A stretch of 64,000 nucleotides of DNA from Chloroflexota bacterium (GCA_012729765.1 JAAYCM010000006.1:1-64000), one strand, 5' to 3'. Shown: positions 18,659 through 27,646, counted from the stretch's first letter. Notes: generated from the letters alone by a model not told the origin. Made by a program: numbers and translations.

Positions 18659-20101
18659 ATGCTCGATATAGCGCTCATACGCGAAAAACCCGAATGGGTC
18701 AAAGAACAACTGCGCCGGCTCCACGACGACGAGGCGGTCGCGCGCGTGGACAGCATCCTGGAGCTGGATAAGCAGCGGCGCACCCTGCTGACCGAGGTCG
18801 AAGCGATCAAGGCCCACCGCAACCAGCTCAGCAAGCAGATGGGCCACTTCCGGGGCAACAAGCAGCTCAGCCCGGCGCAGATCATCGGCGGGGCACAGGC
18901 CGCCGTGCGTGCGCTGAGCGCGGGCGATATTGAAGGCGCGATCGCGGCCTTGAGCCAGCCGCCCGCCGCCGACGCCCCCGACACGTCCGATCAGGCGGTC
19001 CGGGCGGCGCTCGACGCACTGACCGAGCGGATGAAGGGGTTGGGCGCCCGCGCCGGTGAGATCGATACTGAGGTGCGCGAGGTCGAGGCCGCGCTGAATG
19101 AGCATCTGCTGTGGCTGCCCAATCTCCCGCACGAGAGCACGCCGCCCGGCGCGAGCGAAGCCGATAACATCCCCTGGGATGTGCAGGGCCAGCAGCGCCA
19201 GTTCGACTTCGAGCCGCGCCCGCACTGGGAGTTGGGTCCCGCGCTGGACGTGATCGACTTCGAGCGCGGCGTCAAGCTCTCCGGCACGCGTTTCTACATT
19301 CTGAAGGGCATGGGCGCGCGGCTCTACCGGGCGATGATCTACTGGCTGCTGGAGCTGCACACCACGCAGCACGGCTACACCGAGATTTACCCGCCCTTCA
19401 TGGTGCACGAAGACGCGATGTACGGCTCGGCCCAGTTCCCCAAGTTCCGCGATGTGGTGTACTTCGACGCCGAATCGGGGCTGTATATGCTGCCGACGGC
19501 TGAGGTCGCGCTGACGAATATGTATCGTGACGAGATTTTCGAGGAAGAGCAGCTTCCGCTCTACTACGTCGGGCACACACCCTGCTTCCGCCGCGAGAAG
19601 ATGAGCGCCGGGCGCGACGTGCGCGGCCTCAAGCGCGTGCACCAGTTCGAGAAGGTCGAGTTGTACAAGTTCACGACGCCGGAGCAGAGCTATGACGAGC
19701 TGGAGACGCTGACGCGCGCCGCCGAGCACTGCTGCGAGCTGCTGGAGATTCCCTACCGCCGCCTGGAGATCGTGACCGGCGACCTGGGCTTCTCGGCCAC
19801 CAAGAAGTACGATATTGAGATGTGGGCGCCCGGCAGCCAGGAATGGCTCGAAGTCAGCTCATGCAGCAACACCGAGACGTTCCAGGCCCGCCGCGCCAAT
19901 GTCCGCTACCGCCCGGCAGAGGGGGGCCGCCCGCGCTTCGTCCACACGCTCAACGGGTCGGGGCTGGGCATGGTGCGCGCCCTGATCGCCGTGCTCGAAA
20001 ACTATCAGCAGCGCGACGGCAGCGTTGTGATACCGGCAGTGCTGCGTCCCTATCTGGGCGGGCTGGAAGTGATCGAGCCGGGCGGCGCGGTCGAGGCGTA
20101 G
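18659..20101 (+). CDS. serS: seryl-tRNA synthetase
   Basis: This class II aminoacyl-tRNA synthetase charges tRNA-Ser in the cytoplasm. The N-terminal antiparallel coiled-coil arm that grips tRNA covers about residues 1-120 and is extended compared with the usual arm (total 480 residues against about 425). The catalytic core shows motif 2 (TPCFRREKMSAGRDVRGLKRVHQFEKVE) and motif 3 (TLNGSGLGMVRALIAVLENYQ). The order T-box, small membrane protein, serS and mug places it under serine-tRNA charging control. An alternative identity is unlikely. Confidence 0.97.
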   Translation: MLDIALIREKPEWVKEQLRRLHDDEAVARVDSILELDKQRRTLLTEVEAIKAHRNQLSKQMGHFRGNKQLSPAQIIGGAQAAVRALSAGDIEGAIAALSQPPAADAPDTSDQAVRAALDALTERMKGLGARAGEIDTEVREVEAALNEHLLWLPNLPHESTPPGASEADNIPWDVQGQQRQFDFEPRPHWELGPALDVIDFERGVKLSGTRFYILKGMGARLYRAMIYWLLELHTTQHGYTEIYPPFMVHEDAMYGSAQFPKFRDVVYFDAESGLYMLPTAEVALTNMYRDEIFEEEQLPLYYVGHTPCFRREKMSAGRDVRGLKRVHQFEKVELYKFTTPEQSYDELETLTRAAEHCCELLEIPYRRLEIVTGDLGFSATKKYDIEMWAPGSQEWLEVSSCSNTETFQARRANVRYRPAEGGRPRFVHTLNGSGLGMVRALIAVLENYQQRDGSVVIPAVLRPYLGGLEVIEPGGAVEA

Positions 20102-20104
20102 ACC

Positions 20105-20599
20105 ATGCCGGTACTGCCCAGCATCCTGGAGCCAGGGCTGAAGGTCGTGTTCTGCGGGACCGCCGCCAGCACGCGCTCGGCAGCGGTCGGCGCGCCCTAT
20201 GCCGGGCCGGGCAACCGTTTCTGGGACATTCTATATACGGCGGGCTTCACGCCCCGGCGGCTCGACCCGCTGGAATTCCGCACGATCACGGCTTATGGCC
20301 TGGGGCTGACCGGCATGGCCCCGAACCGGGTCGGCAACGACGACATCCTGCGCCCGGAAGACTTCGACCCGGCAGGCGTGCGCGCCAAGATCGAGCAGTT
20401 CCAGCCGCGCGTGCTGGCGTTCGTGGGCAAGCGTGCGGCGCAGGAGTTCCTGGGGCGCAAAGACATCGCCTATGGCTTGCAGCCGGAGCGTGTCGGGCCA
20501 ACGGAATTGTTCGTGCTGACCTCAACTTCGGGTGCGGCGCGGCGCTATTGGGACGAAGCGCCCTGGCACGCCCTGGCCGCGCATGTCAGTAAGCCGTAA
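20105..20599 (+). CDS. mug: G/U mismatch-specific uracil-DNA glycosylase
   Basis: The 164-residue protein belongs to the MUG branch of the uracil-DNA glycosylase superfamily, which removes U or T opposite G. The active-site motif appears as FCGTAAS near the N-terminus, followed by AGPGNRFWDIL. The second motif is STSGAARRYW near the C-terminus. Length is normal for MUG. It starts three bases after serS and is probably co-transcribed with it. Asn of the E. coli MUG motif (GINPG) is replaced here (GTAAS), which places it nearer to the MUG-like or thymine-glycosylase variants. Confidence 0.88.
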   Translation: MPVLPSILEPGLKVVFCGTAASTRSAAVGAPYAGPGNRFWDILYTAGFTPRRLDPLEFRTITAYGLGLTGMAPNRVGNDDILRPEDFDPAGVRAKIEQFQPRVLAFVGKRAAQEFLGRKDIAYGLQPERVGPTELFVLTSTSGAARRYWDEAPWHALAAHVSKP

Positions 20600-20624
20600 G
20601 AATCACCACCACCGGCGCGCCCTG

Positions 20625-20633
20625 TGGTATAAT
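20625..20633 (+). promoter_or_regulatory. extended -10 promoter of rnpB
   Basis: TGGTATAAT is a perfect extended -10 box (TATAAT at 20628-20633) ending seven bases before the RNase P RNA begins. No clear -35 is present, which is typical for an extended -10 promoter. Confidence 0.75.
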
Positions 20634-20642
20634 ACGGACCTG

Positions 20643-21021
<379 letters not shown>

Positions 21022-21094
21022 ACGCGGATGATGCGAACGGCGGCGTCCAGGTCTTGCGATCAGGACGCCGTTTGCATTGACAAGGATGAGGACC

Positions 21095-21796
21095 ATGAAA
21101 GGTTATCTGATTCTGTGCGGCGGGGAAGCGTTCTCGCCCAAAACGCGCCAGATGCACTACAACTGGCTCCAACTGATCCGGCGGCAGTCGCGGCCCCGGC
21201 TGGCAATCGTCCCGGTTGCCGCGATGGACAACGCGATCAAAGAGGCACAGCAGGTCGCCGACTACTTCAAAAATCTGGCGACCTTTCCCGAATATACGCA
21301 GATCGTCAACCAGCTCAGCGCCAACACGCGCACCGAATATGAGATGCTCGACAAGGTGGACGCCATCATCCTGACCGATGGCAGCCCGATCGATACCGTC
21401 GAGCGACTGGAAGGCACGCACACTGAGGCGACCCTGCACCGCGCGCTGCTGCGCAAGGCGGCCCTGTTCGCGACGGGAGCGAGCGCGATGGCGCTCGGCG
21501 GCGTCTACTGGCTGGGCGGGGAGTGGCTGCCGGGGTTGAGCGTCGCGCCGCACCTGGCGATTTTGCCGCACCACGAATATACCGCCATGCGCCTGCCGCC
21601 GGAGCGCCTGCTGGCCGGGCTGCCTGCCGAGGTCACCCTGCTCGGCATCGACGAGGCGACCGCCGTAATCTGCCTTCCCGACGGTGCATATCAGGTGGAA
21701 GGCGAAGGCGTGGTCACGGTCTATCGCAGTGTCGAGCAGCAGGACGAGTACGAGGCCGGGCAGCGCTTCCAGCTTGCCCCTGCCGCCGAGGAATAA
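21095..21796 (+). CDS. peptidase S51 / cyanophycinase-like protein
   Basis: The 233-residue protein opens with GYLILCGGEAFSP and contains IILTDGSP and ATGASAMALGG, the order of motifs in the S51 (dipeptidase E/cyanophycinase) class I amidotransferase-like fold. The Ser in GASAM would be the nucleophile; the usual motif is GxSAG, so a Met replaces the Gly. The ATG at 21095 is chosen because AGGATGAGG precedes it; an upstream TTG at 21077 is in frame. Substrate is unknown. Loss of the canonical nucleophile elbow Gly makes activity uncertain. Confidence 0.72.
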   Translation: MKGYLILCGGEAFSPKTRQMHYNWLQLIRRQSRPRLAIVPVAAMDNAIKEAQQVADYFKNLATFPEYTQIVNQLSANTRTEYEMLDKVDAIILTDGSPIDTVERLEGTHTEATLHRALLRKAALFATGASAMALGGVYWLGGEWLPGLSVAPHLAILPHHEYTAMRLPPERLLAGLPAEVTLLGIDEATAVICLPDGAYQVEGEGVVTVYRSVEQQDEYEAGQRFQLAPAAEE

Positions 21797-21823
21797 AAAA
21801 CCGGGGCAGATCGCCCCGGCTTT
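21795..21823. terminator. bidirectional terminator between S51-like gene and leuS
   Basis: CCGGGGC and GCCCCGG form a tight stem. On the minus strand the stem is followed by six T residues, a strong intrinsic terminator for leuS. On the plus strand it is followed by the weaker CTTTGGG for the S51-like gene. Confidence 0.85.
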
Positions 21824-21842
21824 GGGTGTTGATTGTCGAGCC

Positions 21843-24650
21843 TCAGACCACGATGCTCACCATGCCGCGCTGGGCGACATAGATCACCTTGCGCGGCGGC
21901 TTGCCGTTCATGTGGCGCTGCACGGCGGGCGACTCCTGCGCGACGCGCTTGGCATCGTCCTCGCTGATATCCACCGGCACCTGGATACGGTCGCGCACCT
22001 TACCGTTGACCTGGACGACCAGCGTCATTTCCTCTTCCGCCGCCGCTTCGGGATCGTACTCCGGCCAGGGCTGGTTGTGGATGCTGTAGTCGTGCCCGGT
22101 GCGCTGCCACAGCTCTTCGGTGATGAAGGGTGTGAAGGGGGCCATCAGCAGCAGCAGGCTCTCGACGGCTTCATCCCAGGCGGCCCGGCTCACGTTACCG
22201 GCGCGCTGCGCGTCCTGCAGGTTGTTCTTCAGCTCCATCAGCGCGGCAACCGCCGTGTTGAAGCCGAACGTCTCCAGCCCATCGGACACCTTGCGAATCG
22301 CCTGGTGGACCTTGCGGCGCAGATCGCGCTCGGCGGCGTCATCGCCCGCGCCGGATGGCGCGCCCGCGTTCACCAGCGCCCACACGTCGTTCAGCCAGCG
22401 CACCACGCCCTGAATCCCCTGGCTGTCCCAGGGTCCGCCCTGCTCCCAGCGGAAGGCGAACATCAGGTAGGCGCGCACGGTGTCGGCCCCATACTGCGCG
22501 ACCAGTTCATCCGGCGCGACGACGTTGCCCTTGCTCTTGGACATCTTCTCGACTTCCAGGTGATAGCGGATGTCCTCGATCGTCGCGTCCTCACCCTTGC
22601 GCGGAACGGCGAAGGTCGTGCTCTCGTCGGTATCGACCACGACCGAGCGCCCGTCCGGCGTCTGGACGTTCAGCACCAGTTCCTTCCGCGACACCACCTC
22701 ACCCACCACGCGGCCCAGCGAGGCTGTGCCCGGCACGTTTTCCAGCGAGTCGATTACGGTGATATGGCTCGCGTTCAGCTTCCCACCTTCGAACGCACCC
22801 TCGGCCACGATCAGATCGCCGGTGCGCGGCTCGCCCAGGATCATGCCCTGGTTGAACAGCGCCACCATCGGCTCGTCGAACAGGTGCACGGTGTCGCGCC
22901 CCATCGCCTCGGCTACAGCCACAGTCGGCTTGAAGATGCCGCAGTCGCGCATCGCCTTGGTGAAGAAACGCGTGTACATCAGGTGCATCGTCGCGTGCTC
23001 GATTCCACCCGTGTACTGGTCCACCGGCAGCCAGTAGGCACCCTCTTCGGGGTCGAACGGGCCGCCGTCGTAGTGCGGACTCAGGTAGCGATACTGGTAC
23101 CACGACGAGCACATGAAGGTATCCATCGTGTCGGTTTCGCGCGTGGCGGGGCCGCCGCAGGCCGGACAGGTCGTGTGCAGGAAGCCCTCGTGATAGCGCA
23201 GCGGGCTTTCGCCGGTCGGCTTGAAGTCCACGTCTTCGGGCAGCAGCACCGGCAGATCGGACTCCGGCACCGGCACGACGCCGCAGTTCTCGCAGTAGAC
23301 CATCGGAATCGGCGCACCCCAGTAGCGCTGGCGGCTGATCAACCAGTCGCGCAGGCGATAGTTGACCGCGCCATGCCCGATCCCCTGCTCTTCCAGCCAG
23401 GCCGTCACCACGCCGACCGCCTCGTTCTTCCTGCCGTCGCCACTGTAGTGCGCGGGCGTGCCGTCGAACTGGCCACTGTTGACCATGACACCCTCGCCCG
23501 GCCAGGCTTCGATCATGTTGTCCGGATTCAGATCGTCCACGCCTTCGGGCTGGATCACGATGCGGATCGGCAGGTGATATTTGCGCGCGAACTCAAAGTC
23601 GCGCTGGTCGTGCGCGGGCACGGCCATGATCGCGCCGCTGCCGTAGCTGATCAGCACGTAGTCGGCCACCCAGATCGGAATGCGCTCCTGGTTGACCGGG
23701 TTGATCGCGTAGCCGCCGGTGAAGACACCCGTCTTTTCCTTGCCTTCTGCCGTGCGGTCGATCTCGCTCTTGCGCGACGCGGCATCCACATACGACCGCA
23801 CCGCCGCGCGCTGATCGGCGCTGGTCACTTTCTCGACCAGCGGATGCTCCGGGGCCAGCACCATGAAGGTTGCGCCCCACAGCGTGTCGGGCCGCGTGGT
23901 GAAGACCGTGATCGGATCACCGGCTTCGGTGCGGAAGGTGACATGCGCGCCCTCGCTGCGCCCGACCCAGTTGGTCTGCATCGCCTTGACGCGCTCCGGC
24001 CAATCCTGGGGGTGATCCAGCAGCTCGTCCGCATACTTGGTGATGCGGAAGAACCACTGCTCCAACTCCTTCTTGATCACGGGCGTGCCGCAGCGCTCGC
24101 AGTGGCGGTCCTCACCCCACACCTGCTCGCGCGCCAGGGTCGTATTGCAGTTGGGGCAGAAATCAACTGCGGCCTTCTGCCGGTAGGCCAGCCCATACTT
24201 GTAGAACTGCAGGAAGAACCACTGCGTCCACTTGTAATACTCCGGGTCGCTGCTGACTGCTTCGCGTTCCCAGTCAAACATCGCGCCCATCGTGCGCATC
24301 TGGATGCGCATATTCTCGACGTTGCGATAGGTCCAGATCTTCGGGTGAATCCCGCGCTGGATGGCGGCATTCTCAGCCGGCAGGCCAAACGCGTCGAAGC
24401 CCATCGGGAACAGCACGTTATAGCCGCGCATCCGCAGCCACCGGGCGCGCGCGTCCGAAGGCGTCATCGCGTACCAGTGGCCGATGTGCAGATCGCCGCT
24501 GGGATAGGGCAGCATCGTCATCGCGTAGAACTTCTGCCGGTCCGGATCGACGACCGACCGGTTCAGATCGTCCTGCTCCCAGCGCACAGACCAGCGCGGC
24601 TCGATCTCTTGAGGGACATACTTATCAGCCATAGCTGTTGGTTGCTCCAT
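21843..24650 (-). CDS. leuS: leucyl-tRNA synthetase
   Basis: This class I synthetase charges tRNA-Leu. The HIGH motif is HIGHWYAMTPSD (about residue 56), and the KMSKS loop reads KMSKSKGN (about residue 648). The editing domain carries TRPDTLWGATF, and zinc-binding Cys clusters (FCPNCNTT, CERCGTP) are present. The total of 935 residues is longer than E. coli LeuS (860), with an insertion before KMSKS (about 530-640). The first ATG (24650) has GGTGG nine bases upstream; ATG at 24632 (MADKYV) is an alternative. The message is controlled by the leucine T-box leader starting near 25635. Confidence 0.97.
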   Translation of the reverse strand: MEQPTAMADKYVPQEIEPRWSVRWEQDDLNRSVVDPDRQKFYAMTMLPYPSGDLHIGHWYAMTPSDARARWLRMRGYNVLFPMGFDAFGLPAENAAIQRGIHPKIWTYRNVENMRIQMRTMGAMFDWEREAVSSDPEYYKWTQWFFLQFYKYGLAYRQKAAVDFCPNCNTTLAREQVWGEDRHCERCGTPVIKKELEQWFFRITKYADELLDHPQDWPERVKAMQTNWVGRSEGAHVTFRTEAGDPITVFTTRPDTLWGATFMVLAPEHPLVEKVTSADQRAAVRSYVDAASRKSEIDRTAEGKEKTGVFTGGYAINPVNQERIPIWVADYVLISYGSGAIMAVPAHDQRDFEFARKYHLPIRIVIQPEGVDDLNPDNMIEAWPGEGVMVNSGQFDGTPAHYSGDGRKNEAVGVVTAWLEEQGIGHGAVNYRLRDWLISRQRYWGAPIPMVYCENCGVVPVPESDLPVLLPEDVDFKPTGESPLRYHEGFLHTTCPACGGPATRETDTMDTFMCSSWYQYRYLSPHYDGGPFDPEEGAYWLPVDQYTGGIEHATMHLMYTRFFTKAMRDCGIFKPTVAVAEAMGRDTVHLFDEPMVALFNQGMILGEPRTGDLIVAEGAFEGGKLNASHITVIDSLENVPGTASLGRVVGEVVSRKELVLNVQTPDGRSVVVDTDESTTFAVPRKGEDATIEDIRYHLEVEKMSKSKGNVVAPDELVAQYGADTVRAYLMFAFRWEQGGPWDSQGIQGVVRWLNDVWALVNAGAPSGAGDDAAERDLRRKVHQAIRKVSDGLETFGFNTAVAALMELKNNLQDAQRAGNVSRAAWDEAVESLLLLMAPFTPFITEELWQRTGHDYSIHNQPWPEYDPEAAAEEEMTLVVQVNGKVRDRIQVPVDISEDDAKRVAQESPAVQRHMNGKPPRKVIYVAQRGMVSIVV

Positions 24651-25017
24651 CCTGGTTTTCCACCGGCATCCTCAGCCGGACCCATTCCACATCTACCGAA
24701 TCTCGCCTGTGCCGCCGCTCTCAGACGGCCCGCGCCATACGCCCCGTTAGCTGGCGCTGTGGGGGACCGCGAGAAGGGAGCAGACACCCGGTCGAGTCGT
24801 GTCAAACACCTGAGTATACAACGCCATCCCCCTTTCTACCGTAATTCACCCGACAAAGAGCGGCCCAGGGCCTTCCGGCGATACCATCGTGCCGGAACCC
24901 TGGGCCGATTAGAAGCAAACGGGTTGCGCGCGGCAGATGGCCTGGCGATTTTTCGCTCCCCGACCTCTACCCTGCGCCGTTTGAACTCTAGACTATGCTG
25001 GCGGCGTCAGTCCGATT
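24651..25017. other. spacer between small gene and leuS with long hairpin
   Basis: No gene is visible. An imperfect inverted repeat occupies 24861-24907: CGGCCCAGGG and CCCTGGGCCG, then TTCCGGC and GCCGGAA, with a two-base bulge and an 11-base loop (17 base pairs). On the minus strand it is followed by CTCTTTG, so it is at best a weak terminator. A minus-strand -10-like TATACT lies at 24813-24818, which might give leuS a second start of transcription independent of the T-box. Confidence 0.45.
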
Positions 25018-25149
25018 TTAGCGGCGGCGAGGCTCGTCGCGCACCGGAATCGGGATGGGGGCAGGCTGGCGGGGACTAAGCGCCTCTTTAAGCGTATCGA
25101 GCACTTCCCGCAGACGATCCGAGAAAGACCGGCCTTTGTCTTTGGCCAT
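25018..25149 (-). CDS. small basic protein in the leuS leader, 43 aa
   Basis: A 43-codon frame starts at ATG 25149 with GAAAGGGA about seven bases upstream and ends at TAA 25018. The first half is charged and helical (SDRLREVLDTLKEALS); the second is a Pro-rich, basic tail (PIPIPVRDEPRRR). No membrane segment or known motif is seen. It lies about 105 bases after the T-run of the leuS T-box and 367 bases before leuS, on the same strand. It would therefore be translated from the antiterminated message. I do not recognise a family, and expression is unproven. Confidence 0.5.
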   Translation of the reverse strand: MAKDKGRSFSDRLREVLDTLKEALSPRQPAPIPIPVRDEPRRR

Positions 25150-25256
25150 CAGGCGTCCCTTTCGTAATTTCAACCAATACAACGATCCCCAACGGTTTGA
25201 CTATACTCTACACCCAAATCGCGCAGATAGCCCAACGCGAAACGTAAAAAATAAAC

Positions 25257-25635
25257 AAAAAATCCTCTTCGACGAGCTCCCTGTTTCGGACAGGGACGAA
25301 GAGGACTCCGCGGTACCACCCTGATTGATGGCAGAATACAAGAAAAAGTGTGGACCCGAAGGGGTTCGAACCCTTGACCTCCACAATGCCATTGTGGCGC
25401 TCTCCCAATTGAGCTACGGGCCCAGGTCAGTTTGTGGTGTGCCATCCACTCAAGACGCGTAACGGGCGTTCCCGGCGCAGCTTACTGGTGTTCAGCCGCG
25501 CGGCTCCCGGACGAGTTCGGCCCCTGCGCTCATCGCGGGCGCGCTGGCAGGTTTTCACTGGCCCTGCCTCACTGCGATGATGGCCTACTACTTCCGTTCT
25601 CAGCCATTGGCACAACAAATTTGCTTGTTAATGTA
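25257..25635 (-). promoter_or_regulatory. T-box leader, leucine specifier, interrupted by tRNA-Ala
   Basis: All parts of a T-box are present in order on the minus strand. Stem I carries AGTAGTAGG, GCAGTGAGGCAGGG and GTGAAAACCTGCC. The specifier CUC (25513-25515, within GAACTC) is a leucine codon. The CCCGTTACGCG and GAGTGG elements lie near 25445-25475. The T-box core GGTGGTACCGCGG is at 25308-25320. The terminator is TCCTCTTCG with CGAAGAGGA (25263-25305), followed by six T residues at 25257-25262. The bulge base U would pair with A73 of tRNA-Leu. A complete tRNA-Ala gene (25351-25423) sits between the specifier half and the antiterminator half. Downstream target is leuS. Confidence 0.9.
25351..25423 (-). 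tRNA. tRNA-Ala (anticodon GGC)
   Basis: The 73-base sequence folds as a perfect cloverleaf: acceptor GGGCCCG/CGGGTCC, D stem GCTC/GAGC, anticodon stem CCACA/TGTGG with loop ATGGCAT, and T stem AAGGG/CCCTT with TTCGAAC. The G3:U70 wobble pair, the main identity element for alanyl-tRNA synthetase, is present, and the discriminator is A. No CCA end is encoded. It lies inside the leuS T-box leader, 30 bases before the T-box core, so it would be released from the leader by RNase P and 3' processing. Confidence 0.97.
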
Positions 25636-25641
25636 GCCAAC

Positions 25642-25670
25642 ATTCTAGCCGGGCGACCGGCGCTTGTCAA
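25642..25670 (-). promoter_or_regulatory. promoter of the leuS T-box / tRNA-Ala transcript
   Basis: TTGACA (25665-25670) and TAGAAT (25642-25647) on the minus strand are exactly 17 bases apart, a near-consensus sigma-70 promoter. The start of transcription would be near 25635, just before the T-box stem I. Confidence 0.85.
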
Positions 25671-25793
25671 GGACTATTATGCTTTGCTAATGCAGCGCCC
25701 AAACATTAAGAATAGCTTGCGGAGACGCGCAGCCTCAAGTAAGATCGGGTTGAATCTGATCACGCTCGCCAACCTGGATCGAGGGTCGCGCCT

Positions 25794-27425
25794 GTGTCCG
25801 CTTCTCCGACAACCTCGCCCCACAGCCCCGCCGTGCTGCTGGCGGTGCTGATCGGCGTGGCGCTGCTGGCGATCGCTGCGCGCGTGATCCCGCAGCCGCG
25901 CACCATCGACGACGCCTTCATCACCTTCCGCTACAGCCGCAATATTGTTGAAGGCGAAGGATTTGTCTATAACCCTGGCGCGCGCACCCTGGGCACGACC
26001 ACCCCATTCTATACGGTGTGGATGGCCGCGATCAGCTTTGTGAGCGGCAGCGAGAGCTATCCCTGGTTCGCGCTGATCACGAGCAGCCTGGCCGACGCCG
26101 CGACCGTGATCCTGCTGGGGTTGCTGGCCTACCGCCTTACGCGCCACCTGCTGCCCGCCGCGCTGATCGGTATCCTGTGGGCGCTCAGTCCGATGAGCGT
26201 GACCTTCGCCATCGGCGGGATGGAAACCAGCGTGGTGATCCTGTGGCTGGTCGCCGCCGCCTATTGCTACGTTACCGGCCATGAGCGCGGGATGGCAGTT
26301 TTTGCCGCGCTGGGCGTGCTGACGCGCATCGACACGCTGATCTGGGTCGGGCCGCTGCTGCTGCACCAACTGATCACGCACTGGCGGCAGACACGTGCCG
26401 ACGGGCGCACGCTCGCCGCCTTGCCCCGCCGGGTCCCCTGGCAAAGCTGGGCGATCTTCGCCGTGATTCTGCTGCCCTGGTACGTCTTTAGCTGGCGTTA
26501 CTTCGGGTCGCTGCTCTCGAATTCGCTGCAAGCCAAGCAGGTTGCCTACCACATCGAGGATTTTCACGCGCTCGTGCGCCTGCTGCAGCACATCGCCACG
26601 CCGTTTATGGAAGCCAAAGCGCTCGGCGTGCCGGGCATCGTCATCGGGCTGGCGCTCTATCCGGCGCTGGCCGCATCGGGCACGCTCTACGCCGTGAAAC
26701 GCGCCCCCCGGCTGCTGCCGTTTCTACTTTATCCCTGGCTCTATATCGCCGTGTTCGGCCTGATGAATCCGCTGATCTTCCGCTGGTATCTCGCGCCACT
26801 GCTGGCGCCCTACTTCCTGGCGATCCTGTTGGGCGTGTGGGGGCTGGGCACGAGTGTGCTCGCTGCCCTGGACCGGACGCGCGCCCTGCCGCGCGTGGTG
26901 GCAGCGCTGGGCATCGTATGGATCGCGCTCTCGCTCAATGCCTGGACGCTACGTCCCGATCACGGCCCGGACCGCCCCGCCCCGAAAATGGCGTGGCACC
27001 AGATCGAGCTGTACTACCGGCAGATGGCGGAGCAACTGCGCCGCGAGTACGGCGTCAACGAGGAGACGCTACTGGCGGCGGGCGACATCGGCGCGATCGG
27101 GTTCTACAGCCGCGCGCGGATTCTGGACACGGTCGGGCTGGTCACGCCGGAGCTGTCGCGCTACTACCCGCTCCCGGCGGAACGCTATGAGGACGGCCAG
27201 AACTATATCGTCCCGCCGCCAATCATCTTCGACTACGATCCCGACTATATCGTATTCATGGAGATGTTTCTGCGGCATGGTCTGGCCGACGAGCCGGACT
27301 TCACCACGCAGTATGCGCAGGTCGATAGGATCCCCACCGATTTTTATGGCACCGGCATGCTCCTCTACCAGCGCCGCGATCTGGCCCGGACCGGCGCACG
27401 GCCCGCGATTTTGGTCCCGCGTTAA
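25794..27425 (+). CDS. membrane glycosyltransferase (GT-C type, ArnT/PMT-like)
   Basis: The 543-residue protein has about ten hydrophobic segments, with the first outer loop carrying the acidic pair typical of GT-C enzymes (IDDAFITFRYSRNIVEGEGF). These enzymes move sugars from polyprenyl-phosphate carriers to lipids, proteins or wall polymers outside the membrane. The C-terminal 100 residues are soluble and contain a DYDPDYIVFME stretch. The start is GTG at 25794. It lies divergently to the leuS leader, about 120 bases from its promoter. Acceptor and sugar cannot be predicted. Confidence 0.8.
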   Translation: MSASPTTSPHSPAVLLAVLIGVALLAIAARVIPQPRTIDDAFITFRYSRNIVEGEGFVYNPGARTLGTTTPFYTVWMAAISFVSGSESYPWFALITSSLADAATVILLGLLAYRLTRHLLPAALIGILWALSPMSVTFAIGGMETSVVILWLVAAAYCYVTGHERGMAVFAALGVLTRIDTLIWVGPLLLHQLITHWRQTRADGRTLAALPRRVPWQSWAIFAVILLPWYVFSWRYFGSLLSNSLQAKQVAYHIEDFHALVRLLQHIATPFMEAKALGVPGIVIGLALYPALAASGTLYAVKRAPRLLPFLLYPWLYIAVFGLMNPLIFRWYLAPLLAPYFLAILLGVWGLGTSVLAALDRTRALPRVVAALGIVWIALSLNAWTLRPDHGPDRPAPKMAWHQIELYYRQMAEQLRREYGVNEETLLAAGDIGAIGFYSRARILDTVGLVTPELSRYYPLPAERYEDGQNYIVPPPIIFDYDPDYIVFMEMFLRHGLADEPDFTTQYAQVDRIPTDFYGTGMLLYQRRDLARTGARPAILVPR

Positions 27426-27437
27426 TATTCTGACGGT

Positions 27438-27466
27438 TTTGCATCACTTCATACTTCCGGTACAAT
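27438..27466 (+). promoter_or_regulatory. promoter of the sugar-permease operon
   Basis: TTTGCA (27438-27443) and TACAAT (27461-27466) are 17 bases apart in the 220-base gap before the permease genes. The leader that follows contains a small hairpin (GGGCG-TTCG-CGCCC, about 27484-27497) of unknown role. Confidence 0.55.
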
Positions 27467-27646
27467 TCCCTTTAAACAAACCAGGGCGTTCGCGCCCGGC
27501 TAAAGAATCTTAAACCCGCGATCAGCAGCCTTTAACGCTCGCTGGGGAAAATGGCGATGCGCCCCCACGACTTGGGTTAGCGCGTGGTGGGCGGCAGGGC
27601 GTATCAGCGGCAGTCAGGTCAAGGCACGAAATATAGGGCGATTGTT

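Noticed and set aside
18287..19729. 480-residue minus-strand frame opposite serS
   Set aside because: Antisense shadow that also crosses the T-box terminator. SerS motifs establish the coding strand.
21684..25079. 1131-residue plus-strand frame opposite leuS
   Set aside because: Antisense shadow of leuS codon bias; composition is rich in His, Arg and Gln and has no recognisable domain.
25351..25423. tRNA-like mimic rather than a true tRNA
   Set aside because: All stems pair perfectly, the T-loop is canonical, and the anticodon GGC agrees with the G3:U70 alanine identity pair, so a functional tRNA gene is the simplest reading.
25170..25445. Open frames across the tRNA-Ala/T-box region on the minus strand
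   Set aside because: They run straight through a perfect tRNA cloverleaf and the T-box terminator, so they are shadows of structured RNA.
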